Shown here piece by piece: positions 10,042 to 22,359 of a DNA stretch of 64,000 bases. The translations under genes and the position numbers were made by a program. Below the pieces are notes generated by a model, which saw nothing but the letters and a program-made list of their open reading frames with translations, was not told the origin of the DNA and did not search any database. Every line of letters starts with the position of its first letter. The first letter of the stretch is position 1. The DNA comes from Jacaranda mimosifolia (taxonomy: Eukaryota; Streptophyta; Magnoliopsida; Lamiales; Bignoniaceae): assembly GCA_018894105.1 (NCBI GenBank), contig CM032127.1, forward strand, positions 6,293,001 through 6,357,000, written 5' to 3'.

Positions 10042-11663
10042 ATGGAAATCTACTTCCCATTTCCTCTCACTCAGTATTTCTTCCTTTTCTTCTGTCTAAT
10101 TTTCCTTGTAAAAGAATGCAGAAAATCAAGAACCCGTCAGAAACTGCCTCCAGGGCCCTGGAGACTTCCCGTCATTGGAAACTTGCACCTGCTAATAGGT
10201 TCAGTTCCACATCATGCATTCAGAAACCTAGCAAAAAAGCATGGCCCCCTTTTGTACATAAAGTTGGAAGAGCTCCGAACTACCGTCGTTTCATCTCCAA
10301 AAATAGCGAAAGAGATAATGAAGACAAACGATGTTGCATTTGCTGATAGAATGGAGCTCATGGCTGCTAAAATAGCTTCGTACAACCGTGCTGACATATC
10401 AACCGCTCCTTACCGGGAGCAGTGGAGACAGATGCGCAAATTATGCATTATGGAATTCTTGAGTCAGAAGAAGGTTCAATTGTTTCACAGTTTAATGGAA
10501 GATGAAGTTCTGCGCCTGGTGGATTCTGTCAGGTTTTCTCAAGGGCTGCCCATTAATCTCACTCGAGAGATTATATCCCTTCAATATAGAGTTGTCTCTA
10601 GAGGGCGCCTTTGTAAGGATATTCAAGAATCGCAGATAGTGATGATCAAAGAAGTTGTATCGATTGCATTGGTTTTCAACTCTGAAGATATTTTCCCATC
10701 GATGAAATTTCTCCATCTTCTGTCAGCTTGTTCCAGGAGTAGATTGCATAAGATGCACAAGAAGATCGATAATATCCTTGAAGACATTATTTGACAGCAC
10801 GAAGAAAGGAGATTCATAAGTGGTGATTTGATGGAGTGAGAAGATATGGTTGATATTTTGTTGAGGCTTAGTGAGAGCAAGGACCTTCAAGTTCCCATTA
10901 CTAGGGACAACATCAAAGCCAACATCTTTGTAAGTATCCTCAATTTGTACTCCATCAGTGCAAATAAATCGTCAAATATTTTCTTGTTCTTGACAAAGAA
11001 ATCCCATAATTAACTATTTTGGCTCAACTGGCAGCTAATGTTTATGGGCGCAGTAGAGAGTTTATGTCCGTAATCGAATGGGCTATGTCCCAAATGATGA
11101 AGAATCCAAGAGTCCTGCGCAAGGCACAAGCAGAAGTCAGACAATCTCTCCAGGGAAAGGAAACAGTCCTGGAAAGTGACATCCAAAAACTGAAGTACCT
11201 AAAAATGGTCATCAAAGAAACGTTAAGGTTACATCCTCCTGGTCCGCTGCTGTTCTCCAAACGTCTTCAGGAGGAATGCAAGATTGACGGGTATGATATT
11301 CCCGTCAATAAAATATTGATGATAAATGCTTGGGCTATAGGAAGTGACCCTGAATATTGGCAGAAACCTGAGGAATTCGACCCCGAGAGATTCGAAGATA
11401 ATGCCATTGATTTTAATGGCAATCATCTCGAGTTTATTCCTTTTGGTGCAGGAAGAAGGATTTGTGCAGGAATGGCATTTGGGTTAGCCAGCGTTGAACT
11501 CTCTCTTGCTCATTTATTTTACCACTTTGATTGGAAAATCACTGGTGGGATTGGTCCGGAAGAATTTGACATGGCTGAGAAGAACCATGGTACATCAGCT
11601 GGGAGGAAAAACAATTTGTGCTTGATTGCGAAATACTATGATCAACTTGATGGCTTTACTTAG
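10042..11663 (+). pseudogene. P450-1: CYP71D/CYP71BE-like cytochrome P450, disabled
   Basis: Complete two-exon P450 layout: exon 1 at 10042-10929, intron 10930-11034 (GTAAGT...GCAG), exon 2 at 11035-11663. It has an N-terminal membrane anchor (LTQYFFLFFCLIFLV), a hinge KLPPGPWRLPVIGN, the ExxR motif in [15 protein letters not shown], and the heme loop [10 protein letters not shown] with its cysteine codon at 11463-11465. Length fits the roughly 500-residue family. CYP71-clan enzymes sit on the ER and hydroxylate terpenoids and other specialised metabolites. Three lesions kill it: CGA to TGA stops at 10792 and 10837 (P450-3 keeps arginine at both), and a one-base loss near 11066. A short in-frame loss at about 10595-10612 removes residues present in P450-3. 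The I-helix motif is unusual. Confidence 0.92.
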
Positions 11664-12351
11664 AATGAAAATCACCAAGGCGCCGTCTGATCATTCTTGA
11701 ATTTTCAAGAAAATATAATATTAGAGAAATGAAAGACATTACATCTCAATGGAAGAAGAAGAAAAATTAGTGATAATATAATAAGTTAAAATACAAAAAT
11801 TGTCATTAATTATTTACATTACAATAAGTGATAATAAGTGCTTGACTGCAAGATACTATAATCATCTTAATGGATTTAGTTCAAATTAAAATCATGAGAC
11901 TCCATTTGATTTTGAATTTTCCCAGAAAATATATTAGAGAAATGAAGGGCAATGACCATCCTTATATATATGGCTTTGATATATAACTTTTTTCCTTCAT
12001 ATATACAAAAACTTAAGATTGCCTTCGGGTTAATTAAGAACTTAGGAGTTTTATGATTTCAAATTCTTATTGATAATCTACTGAACTTGTTGAGATAATT
12101 TAAGCTGCAAAGGAATTTCAAATCATAGTAGAGACTAGAGAGTTCTTAACTGTAATTTTCTTTATCAAACCTAAATCCGTCAATTCAAGGCTGTGTTGAG
12201 GAAGTTCTTGTCATATTTGTATAGGAGATGCGTTTTGCTTGACAATTTTTTAAATGATAAATATTATTGAATGAATTATCTTTTATTAACATCGCAAGTG
12301 CATCATGATATGACACGATGTTTTTTAGTCTTCCACTTACTTAGTAAATAT
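11664..12351. other. 3' flank of P450-1, shared with P450-3
   Basis: AT-rich, non-coding. It aligns with 45740-46440 after P450-3 (shared AATGAAAATCACCAAGGCGCC(G/A)TCTGATCATTC start). A degenerate second copy of the last P450 codons occurs at 11840-11880 (GTGCTTGACTGCAAGATACTATAATCA), and the same duplicate exists at 45898-45930, so it predates the unit duplication. Confidence 0.65.
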
Positions 12352-12354
12352 TTT

Positions 12355-12676
12355 GGGAATGTTTGGTTACGTTTTTGTGTGATTTTATTATATGTTTTGG
12401 GATAATATGAAAATTATTTTTTGGTATGCTTCTTTATGTTTTGGGGGAGACATTTTTTATTGTAGTAATCAAATCAATACTTTTTTATAGGCTTTTGGGA
12501 TGAAAATGAAATTGAGTTATTTTTTTAATATTAGAATAATAATAAAATATATATGAATATATATATAATATGTACGTATATATTAAAAAATGTGTGTTTT
12601 GAAGGAAAAATGAGAATATGTTTGGTTATGTTTCCCCAAAACAATATTGTTCTGGGAAACATAACCAAACATGCCC
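12355..12676. mobile_element. Harbinger/Tourist-like MITE
   Basis: Inverted ends GGGAATGTTTGGTTACG and rc GGGCATGTTTGGTTATG enclose 322 bp without coding sequence. The paralogous 3' flank at 46430-46446 lacks it (AATATTTAGTGAATC), an empty site. Flanking TTT (12352-12354) and TTA (12677-12679) suggest a 3-bp target duplication, now one base diverged. Confidence 0.75.
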
Positions 12677-12688
12677 TTAGTGAATCTT

Positions 12689-13057
12689 CACTACAAGAAA
12701 ACACCATTCACTAATAGAAAATTTGTGACGAAGAGGGTTCCTATATTTTTGATGGATTATTAATGAATTCAAAAAATTGAGCAAACATATATATTAATTA
12801 TGATACTTGTGACAAATATGAAAAGTATATATTAATATGAAGAATCCGTCACAAATTTCATAACACTAAATACAATTCTTCAATCTATAATGGAAATTTC
12901 ATTATAAAATTAGTTCTGTGATGCACTTTATTTTCATCATAAAACTAATTAGTAACAAAGTATATACTAACGGATTTATGAAATAAACTCATCACAAAAT
13001 GATAGATTTCATTACATTTATGACGGACTTATTTCACAATTCCATTAACATATGCTT
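12689..13057. mobile_element. CACTA (En/Spm-type) MITE, left half only
   Basis: Starts CACTACAAGAAAACACC after CTT (12686-12688). It aligns along its length with the left part of the complete MITE 46447-47061. It is broken at 13057 by the Tekay-like LTR; the right half does not reappear downstream. Confidence 0.85.
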
Positions 13058-15970
13058 TGTAACACCCCTAATTATTTCACTATTTATGTTAATTATTATT
13101 TTGTGATTTATGTTCATTGTTATTTCATTTTAGTTTTTATTTATGAAATTTTATTTAATTTAATTAATTTATAAAGTTTTGGAGTCAGATTTATAATTTT
13201 GAAAAATTGATTTAACACTTTTTGAAATCTAAGGGGTTTGCATGGAAGAACCTTGGTCAACGGGGTCTAAGGGGTAATTTTCAAAATTTGCAAGGATTTA
13301 ATTGAGGATTGCTCAAAATCTTTGGCGCTAATTTGCATAATTGAAAATTTCAATTTTACAAAAATCTGGCAGATTGCATTTAAACTCCCATTTCCATCTT
13401 CATTTCCACTTTCCTTTCTCCTCCACCCGCAGCCATCACCTCTAGCGATCTTGCACCCTCCTTTCACCAAACTAAACAAACCAAAACCCTACCCTCACCT
13501 CGATCCAGCTACACTCGCACACCACATGCACAGCTGAAAACCCCTCCGACGAACTACGGTGAGAGAGGCCGAAAGCAAGCTTTATAGCGGGCAAGTAGGT
13601 CCTCTGTTATCTGGTGACCAACCTTGAGTCCATGGGGTGGTCTAGATAGTACTCAACAAGGGGAACATCGTGGAGGCGCTGCATGGTGGAGAAACGCAAC
13701 AGCGATGGCAGAAAATAATGAGGAATGGACGGCGGTGATAATGGAGATTTTGGGCTTTGGGGCGGTTTTTGGAGGACTTTCAGGCAGCTACTACTGAAAC
13801 TAACAGTAACATTGGAAAGCTTCCGATGAGGCAAAACTCTTTGGGGCGATGGTCAACTTTCCGGCGGCAGCGGCGGCAATTTCACCTCCTCGACACAACG
13901 AATGCACATGTGTCATCGGTTTGTCGTTCCGAACTTCAATGGCAAACTTTGGAATTTTGGATTGAGTTGCACCTTTAGTGTATATATATATGATCCATAT
14001 GTTGTACATTCCTATTAAGCTTGTATCCATGCAAGAATAGAAATTTGGGATGTATAATACGCCTATATATATGTGTTGATCCCCATGCAAAGGAATATTG
14101 AATTGTGGACCCAGACTTATCATGCAAAATGCCAAAATTGGATTTAATAATGGTATTAAGGATTATATTATGTGACTAAGTGATATTTGATTAGGGTTGA
14201 CTATGTAAGGAATTGAATCATAATTATGTGGTTTAGGATAATGATATGGCATGACCATGATCTTGTAAATAAAGAACGAGATATCATATTATTTTGGAAT
14301 CGATATGGACCGTCGTGGTTAAATCTAGCAATGTTGATTTATTAGAGAATTTTGTGAAGATGCTATTAAATCTATATCATCGTGTTAGTAGATAAGTTAA
14401 TCACATTAAAATGCTTGTGATACAATTTCTAGAAGTCTATTAGGGTTGAACGAGAAATTTGACTATTTCTTTGAATAGGTGATGACAACGTGGGTCCTGC
14501 AGAGCAATAGGCGGCGATAGCTTCTTTTTGGGATACTGGAAGTAAGGGTCTGTCAATCTGGCACTTCATTTCACTTTTCGATATTTGTGATAAACCCTTA
14601 AGAGGGTTACTATTTCTGAACTAACTGCACTGTTATTGAAATTCGTGAACTGTTAAGATCTCTTTGATATTCTGTTATCTGATACGGACACCCCTATGAG
14701 GGTTATTCTGTTATGATTCTGTTTCCTATTTGTTCTGGCGCCCAAAACATTTATCTGATATATGTTATCTATTTGTTCTATTATCTGGCCCGTTATCTAT
14801 ATTATTCTAATATCCAACTGTCCTGTTATTCGACTGTTTCGCCATATTATCTATTCTGCTATTTGCCTGTTCTGATATCCGTACTATCATGTACTATTAC
14901 TGTTTGCCTTGTTGGCATTATCGTTATCTGGTATGAGCGGTGTGCTAGGGATTTCTCCTTGGGCATTTGCCACTGTTTATTGATTTGTTACTGACTGGAG
15001 AACTGAATGGCCAAGGGCTTGACAAGTACGCAAGGGATTTCGACCTTGGTATCAACAGTGCACTCGGGATTTCCCCCGTGGTATCAACGGTGTGCTAGGG
15101 ATTTTTCCTTCGACATTGCAGTGCATGGGATGCGCAAAGGATTTCCCCCTTGGTATCAACAATACGCTAGGGATTTTCCCCTGGGTATCAGGGAATGCAC
15201 TAGGGATTTCCCCCTAGGCATCGCTGCGCGCCGTACACTCCGTATGGGCACAACCATGCACCAAGCTACCATGCTTTGGCAATACTGTCTGACTGTCTGG
15301 TATAAGGATAATCTAGTATGCATGATTAGTTATATTCTATTGGAATGCATATACTTCGGGTTTGCTTTATCTGATTGTTTCTTATCTGTCTGAAATATGT
15401 TCATGGAGTAATAAGGCATGAGAGTTTCCTATTTTGCTATTGATACTTTCTGATTTTGACTCTGTCTTGTTATGTATGTTTAATTAATTTGACTGTAAAT
15501 TTTGATCTGTCGAGTTGATGTTTCCTTGATAGATCTCTACTATTATCTTATTATTATCCCTCACTAAGTCCTTTGGACTTACCCTCCTACATTATACTAT
15601 TTGTTCAGACAGGTATAGGTGATGGAAAGTACATTCTGAGCTAGAAGCGTGAAGGATGTGTTTTACAATAGCATTTGGATATGTATATGTGCTTAGGTCT
15701 TTTTTGAACTCGAGGTTTTCGTAACTTAGAATGTTTGTGATATGTAAGTTTGAACTGTGGTCTTGAGTATGTAAATATTATGAATTATGATTCGAGACAA
15801 CTTATGGCATGTACTTAAGAGATTGTGAACATGTTAAGTTAAATCTATTGATGTTTATTGTGATAGGTTTTGAATTGTTATTATGGGCCTTTTTGGTGAA
15901 TGAGTTTGATAGGTTAAGACTAAACTGTGTAGTGTCTCATCTTCGGGGTTACCCTAAGTAAGGTGCTACA
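13058..15970 (+). repeat. Tekay/Del-like Ty3-Gypsy LTR
   Basis: A 2.9-kb LTR beginning TGTAACACCCC and ending GGTGCTACA, followed at 15976-15987 by TGGTATCGGAGC, one base from the iMet tRNA primer site. Long LTRs with these ends are typical of Tekay/Del chromoviruses. It interrupts a CACTA MITE after ATGCTT; the intact MITE copy reads ATATGCTTTGTCACTG there. The solo LTR at 48779-51576 belongs to the same broad family. ORFs inside come from an in-frame minisatellite and are not taken as genes. Confidence 0.85.
14937..15235 (+). repeat. Minisatellite inside the Tekay-like LTR
   Basis: About six imperfect copies of a roughly 33-bp unit with the core GTGCTAGGGATTTCCCCCT.GGTATCAACG. Related arrays sit at the same relative place in the LTRs at 48779-51576 and, reversed, 55845-58951. 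Confidence 0.8.
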
Positions 15971-16179
15971 GAATGTGGTATCGGAGCCTAGGTTAGCAAT
16001 AACCTAGTTATCAAACACTGTTGGGACTTATGGTTAACTTATTGTTTAGCTCAGTTAGTATTTGAACTTCGAGGACTTTAGGCCTATTAGAAAGTTTTAT
16101 ATGATTTTAGGAATTAGGAATGGATTTTATCGCTTAAGTATTAACGAAACATATTTCTATAAAAAATTTGTGTTGTAGG

Positions 16180-16570
16180 ATGGCGGATGATCACAGGGAA
16201 GGCAAGGAACCAGCTACTGGACCAAGCAAAGAGACCCTCGAAGATAGGGTTAGAACTTTAGAAGAGAAGAAGAAAAATTTACGAAAGTTATGCTGGACAC
16301 TAGAAGAGAAATTCTATGACCAACATGAATCCCTCATGCAAGCCCAAGTAGAATCACACCAGCTTAAGTCCATGTTGTGAACCTGAGACTATCTTATGGA
16401 TCAACTTACGGACAATGTTAAACGGGAAGGCATACGAGTTAGTGTAGCCAAAGCGTAGATTCAGGAGCTTCGTGCTATACGAACCCAAATGGAGGCTATG
16501 TTTAGAGCGTTAGAGTCCGACATATTGGAGGTCTGTCGATGTTCCCCATCCGGCGATAGACGAGATTAGT
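16180..16570 (+). pseudogene. Gypsy gag start, truncated
   Basis: About 200 bases after the primer site an ATG opens MADDHREGKEPATG followed by a charged, coiled-coil-like stretch (LEDRVRTLEEKKKNLRKL). This fits the N-terminus of Tekay-type gag. Stops occur at 16378 and beyond, and resemblance fades by about 16600. No protease, reverse transcriptase, integrase or second LTR follows, so the element is a 5' fragment. Confidence 0.6.
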
Positions 16571-16599
16571 AGGATGATGGATTATTATGGTAGAGCGAT

Positions 16600-17484
16600 T
16601 GACCAGGCTATTGGTGTTGGTGTGGGGATCGACACGGATCGACCTAAAGGCCCTCTTTGTATAAGCAAGTGCATCATTGACATCTTAACCTCTTAAGAGA
16701 AACTATGAATACTCAATTTCCACCCTTCAACAAGGTATGTTCATTATCACCAAAGCCCTCACTCTGCCACTCTCTTTTTTGGTCGATTAAGGATTGACTT
16801 GAGAGTTGGAGTTCCTTAGCCGAGGGCCCATGGGCAAGCCTGACGTTTGTTATTGATTGCAGAGCTTGAACCGACTACATCTGAGCACTCCCTTCAGGCC
16901 TCTATTTCTGGTCGATCACATTGAGCCAGAGCCCAGTATATCGCAAAATAGGTCTTACCATCATCAAATATATTTATGGATATTAGTTTGTAATTTTGCA
17001 AAATAAATTCATATTAAACGTAAATTTATATTTAAAAGTATTATTCATTTTTCAATTTATAAAAAAGAAATTAGTTATGAAATCTTATTATCATGGAAGA
17101 AATAACTTTTATATACAAAATTTATATTCTTTTTAGATATATATTTTATAAAAAATCTTATAAAAATAAATTTGATTGTGCAAATAATTTAGTGTTTTCT
17201 TAAAAACACATTTATATAAATTAAATCTAAGTAATATATACATATTTGTTCATTAAAGCCTACATTTAGTTTACATGTAGGGATAACTTCGTCATTTGAT
17301 ATATTAATCTCAATGTTTCTAATCCTAGGATTATCAATCACACCAAGAGGGTGGGATACATAATCCCAAGATTTTAGGATAAAATATTGAGCTTTTTATT
17401 AATCATGGTCCTTAATTTGACAACCAAATAATTAATTAATTACACTAAATTATACATCTATCCTATGCAATCCTAACAAGCAAA
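16600..17484. other. Unassigned dispersed-repeat sequence
   Basis: 16630-16950 is less AT-rich and looks like part of an unclassified retroelement, but I find no diagnostic ends. 16960-17484 is AT-rich with no ORF. No gene is supported. Confidence 0.35.
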
Positions 17485-19560
17485 CGAGCCCTTGGTATGT
17501 ATCAATGATATGAAATAGAAGATGAAATATAAAATGGAATAGAGGATCCAAACTGATTTAGGTTAGCCAGTGTTGAACTACATCTTACTCATTTATTATA
17601 CCACTTTGATGGGAAAACAAACAGATAACACTAAACTAAATTGAGCTCTAGTCGGTTACAACAATTTCAAGCTATTTCAAAGTTAGTTAGCGGAATATCT
17701 CCACCAAAATACTCAACCTCCTGAACATGGAAAAAACTTGCAAGTGTGTGATAGTGTACGTACGCACCAATAAAAGTATACCCAATTAAGAATGAGCCTA
17801 GCCAGAAAATTCTGAAGTTTATATGTCCCTGCAACTTCTGTGATATGTGCTGATAGTTTTAATTACTTTGTTTTTACATAGTTTGTAAATCAATAGAACT
17901 GTGAGTGTGGAGATAAAACAGTCACTGAATCAAGGGTTAATCAGGAGTTTAATAGAGGACCCGAAAAAATAAAACTATCTTCCTTAGTGAAGATCATTTA
18001 CCGCTGCAACCAAAACTGCACAACCACCTTCTTTTAAAATAGGGTTAATTAACTACAGTACCCCATGACATTTGACTCATCTTCAAGAAAATCTACCGCT
18101 ATGAAGAAATTAGAAATACCTTTTAATTAACTATTGCTTCGTATAATATTTACAAAAATTGTTAGCTCCCGTTAACAAAATTAATGACATATTTAAAAAA
18201 TATATTAGAAAATCCAAAATATGCTCTTGGATTAATTACTTTAATTTTAGCTAATTTATCGATACAAAATGTCCTTAAATCTATTTGTAATATTTCTTAA
18301 TTTGTGAATGTTTATTTAATATATTTTTTATATGCATTCTTGTTTGGTAATTTAGGAAATCTTTAGTATGTTTCAAATACTTTTGTTCATATTTTTAAAA
18401 AATTTGAAAATGAATTTATTCGGTTAATAAATTGCAAAACATTACATCACTTCTACTCCCTTAAAAAAAAAAAAAGAAAATTACAGAATCATAAACATAA
18501 ATCAATAACATATCTAAAATAATTTAATTAAATTTAGTTCAACTTATTTATTAATTAAAAATAAAATAAGTAAAAGACAAAAAAATAAAAATAAAGATTT
18601 AAATCTATCATCTTAAATAACATAATTTTAGTTAATAATTTTAAATTACTTACTCAATAATATTAAAATGATAAGTGTATCCAAAATAATTTAATTAGGT
18701 TAAGTTGAATTTATTTATTGATTAAGAAATACAATAAGAAAAAAAAAACAAACAAAATCTATTATCCTAGATAACAATTTTAATAATTTAAAATACATAC
18801 TCTATAATGTTAAAATAATAAGCATATTTAAAGTATAGCCAGATTTATTTGAGTTCACTTATTAATTAAGGTAAAAAAAAATAAAAATAATAACAAAAAT
18901 CTAAATATATTAAAGATATAATTTTAATAATTTTAATTTAAATAAATATGTTTAAAATAATTTTGGCTCTATTTTCTACTCTTTTATTTTTTTAGTTAAG
19001 ATTAATTTGGACTTTTCAGAATTTTCATTTATTATAACTGTCAACCATTAGCCTTAGAAGATACTTATAATTTCTTCATATACAGTCGTAAACTTTTTTG
19101 CAAATAAACCAAACCTTAGAGAATTAAAATAATTAACCCTCAAAAATATGGAAGAAGATAAAACACATGAAAGGGTAAGCTTCTCTATACAATCAAAACC
19201 TAACAAAAACACAGAAAGAGAAACCAAAGAGAAGACTAGACTCTTATCCTTCGAACTCTGAACAGTGAAATTAGGAGATTGTATGCATAAATCTTCTGCT
19301 ACAAATGGTATCTCATCCCTTATTTCCTATCATTGACAAAAACAATATATATATATATATTGGATAAAATATTTTCTTAACCTAACACTTAATTAGTTGT
19401 AGATGATGATCACATAAACTTGCTTGAAAAGGTTGTGAGTTTTTAATAAGGGTGCCATAAATGGACGGAGGATACATCAGGAATATCCCGGGACAAATGC
19501 AACGTAACATAGAATCGTCCATGAATTCCACGGCGCATTGGCCGCCTGATGGTATCGCAG
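17485..19560. other. Unit-2 spacer, paralogous to 1.3-1.8/6.9-7.1 kb and 47.3-48.6 kb
   Basis: No coding sequence. 17640-17720 matches 47540-47600 (GT.ACAACAATTTCAA.CTAT), 18045-18480 matches 47937-48345, and 19290-19560 matches 6889-7080. About 800 bases of AT-rich sequence (18480-19290) are peculiar to this copy. The diterpene synthase exons expected after 19560 are absent. Confidence 0.6.
17560..17622 (+). pseudogene. Isolated P450 exon-2 scrap
   Basis: About 60 bases read RLASVELHLTHLLYHFDGK, matching the P450 block [19 protein letters not shown] that follows the heme loop. No other P450 sequence adjoins it, and the paralogous spacer near 47390 lacks it. It looks like filler DNA or the remains of a deleted copy. 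Confidence 0.75.
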
Positions 19561-20119
19561 GTGTTTGGAGGGAGAAGACTTATATGGTTGTGAGTTCAAT
19601 CCAACTCACACGCACGCGCGTGCCACCGTCGATTAAATTGAGCCTTCAGTCCAATATTAACTTTTTGGACTAAATTTTATCTGACCCAGCAGAAACAACA
19701 AAAAAACTTCAAACTTCCATTGCTTTAGCGTGAAGTTCTAAAAATTGGATGACAACATAATAAATCCACTGGGAAACTTTTTCTTATGTCCAACAGGTGA
19801 ATTTGGACTGCGTCCTTCCAACTTCTGCTTTGGAAAAACAGCAGTCACATTGACTGCTCCTAAGCTCTATAAATCAGCCCCAAATAGCATCATTCTAGTA
19901 AGACAATCTTACAACATTTTCTGCATAAAAGAGTTTCGTATGCTAAAAGTTCAAGAGATAAGTCAGTTTGTAGTGCTGCTATTGTTTTAGTCAGTCATTG
20001 TATGTTGGGAGACAATAGCCATAGTTCCGTTAACACCAATGTAGTGCTAATTCGTTTTAAAGACATAGAGCTCTATTCTTGCCTCGACTAGTTGATCACA
20101 GAATTCCATACACCGCACT
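19561..20119. other. Unique sequence replacing the P450-2 5' half
   Basis: Between the unit-2 spacer and the P450-2 remnant lies about 560 bases unlike the other units. A small open frame (19749-19990) has no recognisable motif. I see no gene. Confidence 0.4.
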
Positions 20120-21086
20120 AATATAATCTCACTCGATAGATAATATCCCTTCAATATAAAATAATCTCTGGAGTGACAGTATGGCGCATTTGCAATTGCA
20201 AGGATATTCAAGAATCGCTGATAATGCTGATCAAAGAATTTGTATCAATTGCATCGGTTTTCAACTATGAAGATATTTTCCCGTCAATGAAATTTCTCCA
20301 TCGTCTGTCAGCTTGTTCCAGGAGAAGATTACATAAGATGCACAAGAGGATCGATAATATCCTTGAAGACATTACTCGACAGCATGAAGAAAGGAGGTTC
20401 GTAAGTGGTGATTCGATGGAGCGAGAAGATATGGTTGATATTTTGTTTAGGCTTAGTGAGAGCAAGGACCTTCAAGTTCCCATTACTAGGGATAATATCA
20501 AAGCCAACATCTTTGTAAGTATCCTCAATTTGTACTCCATCAATGCAAATAAATCGTCAAATATTTCTTGTTCTTGACAAAGAAATAAAACCCATAATTA
20601 ACTATTTTGGGCTCAACTCGCAGCTAATGTTTATGGTTGCAGTAGAGAGTTTATCGTCGGTAATCGAATGGGCGATGTCAGAAATTATGAAGAATCCAAG
20701 AGTCCTGCGCCAGGCACAGGCAGAATTGAGACAAACTCTCCAGGGAAAGGAAAGATTCCTGGAAAGTGACATTCAAAAACTGAAGTACCTAAAAATGGTC
20801 ATCAAAGAAACGTTAAGGTTACACCCTCCTGGTTCGCTGCTGCTTCCCAAACGTTGTCGGGAACAATGCAAGATTGATGGGTATGATATTCCCGTCAAAA
20901 CAATAGTAATGATAAATGCTTGGGCTATAGGAAGAGACCCTGAATATTGGCAGAAACCTGAGGAATTCGAGCCTGAGAGATACGAAGATAATCCCATTGA
21001 TTTTAATGGCAATCGTTTCGAGTTTATACTTTTGGTGCAGGAAGAAGGATTTGTGCAGGAATGGCATTTGGGTTAGCCAGCGTTGA
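20120..21086 (+). pseudogene. P450-2: 5'-truncated CYP71-like P450 interrupted by a MULE
   Basis: Homology to P450-3 starts abruptly near codon 172 (NLTRE.IISLQY region). The rest of exon 1 (to 20514), the intron 20515-20623 and exon 2 from 20624 follow P450-1/3 closely, including [10 protein letters not shown] and the PER motif (EPERYED). A one-base loss near 21029 shifts the frame just before the heme loop. The exon is then cut after GLASVE codons by the 10.8-kb MULE; about 20 more matching bases resume at 31868-31890 before homology ends. It lacks the membrane anchor, the ATG and the C-terminus. Dead copy; its intron is nearly the same as in the other two. Confidence 0.93.
21078..21086. 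other. 9-bp target-site duplication of the MULE
   Basis: CAGCGTTGA here and CAACGTTGA at 31859-31867 flank the element, one mismatch. The uninterrupted sequence in P450-1 and P450-3 is CAGCGTTGAACT. Nine bases is the Mutator-superfamily length. Confidence 0.92.
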
Positions 21087-21400
21087 GGCTAATTTATTAA
21101 AATAATGCATTTTTTTGGAACTTTTACAAAATTAGTGCAGTTGTGGAGAGTTTGCAAAACTGGTGTAAGGCATGGCTGCAAGCCACTCCTTTAAGTTCAC
21201 TGTTTTTTTTTTTTAATAAACAAATGAGAGGCATGGCTGCACACCTCTGGGGGAAGCAATTTTTTTTCAAAAAAAATTGCAAGAAGCCACACCTCTTGCA
21301 TGGCGGACGACATCACAAAGAGGCGTGCCTACTTGGGAAATTTTTTTTTCTTAAAGAGCCAGAGTTGTCAAAGCCAAGAGGCGTGGCTTGTAGCCATGCC
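21087..21400 (+). repeat. MULE left terminal inverted repeat
   Basis: Pairs with 31558-31858 reversed: AACAAATGAGAGGCATGGCT, GGGGAAGCAA, CTTGCATGGCGGA and CCAAGAGGCGTG-type blocks recur in mirrored order. Homology between the two ends continues past this point with large indels (about 22490-22690 against about 31300-31510). Confidence 0.85.
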
Positions 21401-22359
21401 TCTTGGGGTGTATATATTCATAAGTTACCTTCTCATTCTCAAACAAAGTGGAGTGCTGGTGTTGTGAGTGTGATGAGTGTAGGAAAAATTGAAGAGGAAA
21501 AGCAAAGAGAGAAAGAAGAAGAAGATACAGAGAAGAAGAAATTGTGTTTAAAATAATTTGAAATAAGGTAAATTTTAATTTATGATGTTCAAGATTTTAA
21601 TTTTTAATTTTTGGTTATTTTATGTTATTATTTTTGTATTGCTAAGATCATATATTGTATTTTTTTTTAATTTTTTATAGTTTGGTTAGAAATGTTATTT
21701 TGGAGGAGGAAGATTTTGACTCACAAATATCAAGTTGGTTTTTAAGTTTTTTGAAGTATTTTAATTTAATTTGTTTACTATTAAGTTTGACATTATATTG
21801 TGATTCAAAAGTTAATTTTAATTTTTAGTTTGAATAATTTAAAATTGATAGATATGGCATTAGTATTAGTTGATATTTATGGTCTTTGCTTTGTAATTAT
21901 TAATTTATACAAAAGTAAAAAGAAAATAAAAGCGCATTATGGAGTATCAATATTTTACATTAGTGGTTATTAAGTAATTGAAATGCTAATAATTTTATAC
22001 TAATTGTTAATAAATCTATATTAAGTTAGAAATTTAAAACTAAATAATAAAAGTAATCCATATTAAGTAAGATATTTTTTAAGAAATCATGTATGTTATA
22101 TATATATATGTATTTAAAAAAGTTATATCTCTTATAAATTATGTGTATCACATTTTACAGATTACTTATATATATATTAATTATATTGTAATTATATTAG
22201 TTTATATACAATATATAGTGTATTATATATTATAATGTACAATAAATACAATATATGATATATATTATAATATATAATGCATTATGTAATATATTATATC
22301 CATTATAGTATATAGTACACACAATATATAATATACAATATGTATAATATTATATATAT
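21401..22359. other. MULE left subterminal AT-rich region
   Basis: Mostly A+T, including a (TA)-rich stretch at 22090-22350. No gene. About 1 kb here has no counterpart at the right end. Confidence 0.5.

Noticed and set aside
14713..15393. Two ORFs inside the first Tekay-like LTR
   Set aside because: They depend on the in-frame minisatellite and T-rich LTR sequence; other LTRs of the family do not conserve the protein.
19461..19673. 70-residue ORF in the unit-2 spacer
   Set aside because: The frame is not kept in the paralogous spacers at 7.0 and 48.5 kb.
21143..21556. 137-residue ORF in the MULE left end
   Set aside because: Lies within the terminal inverted repeat and low-complexity purines; mirrored end has no equivalent frame.
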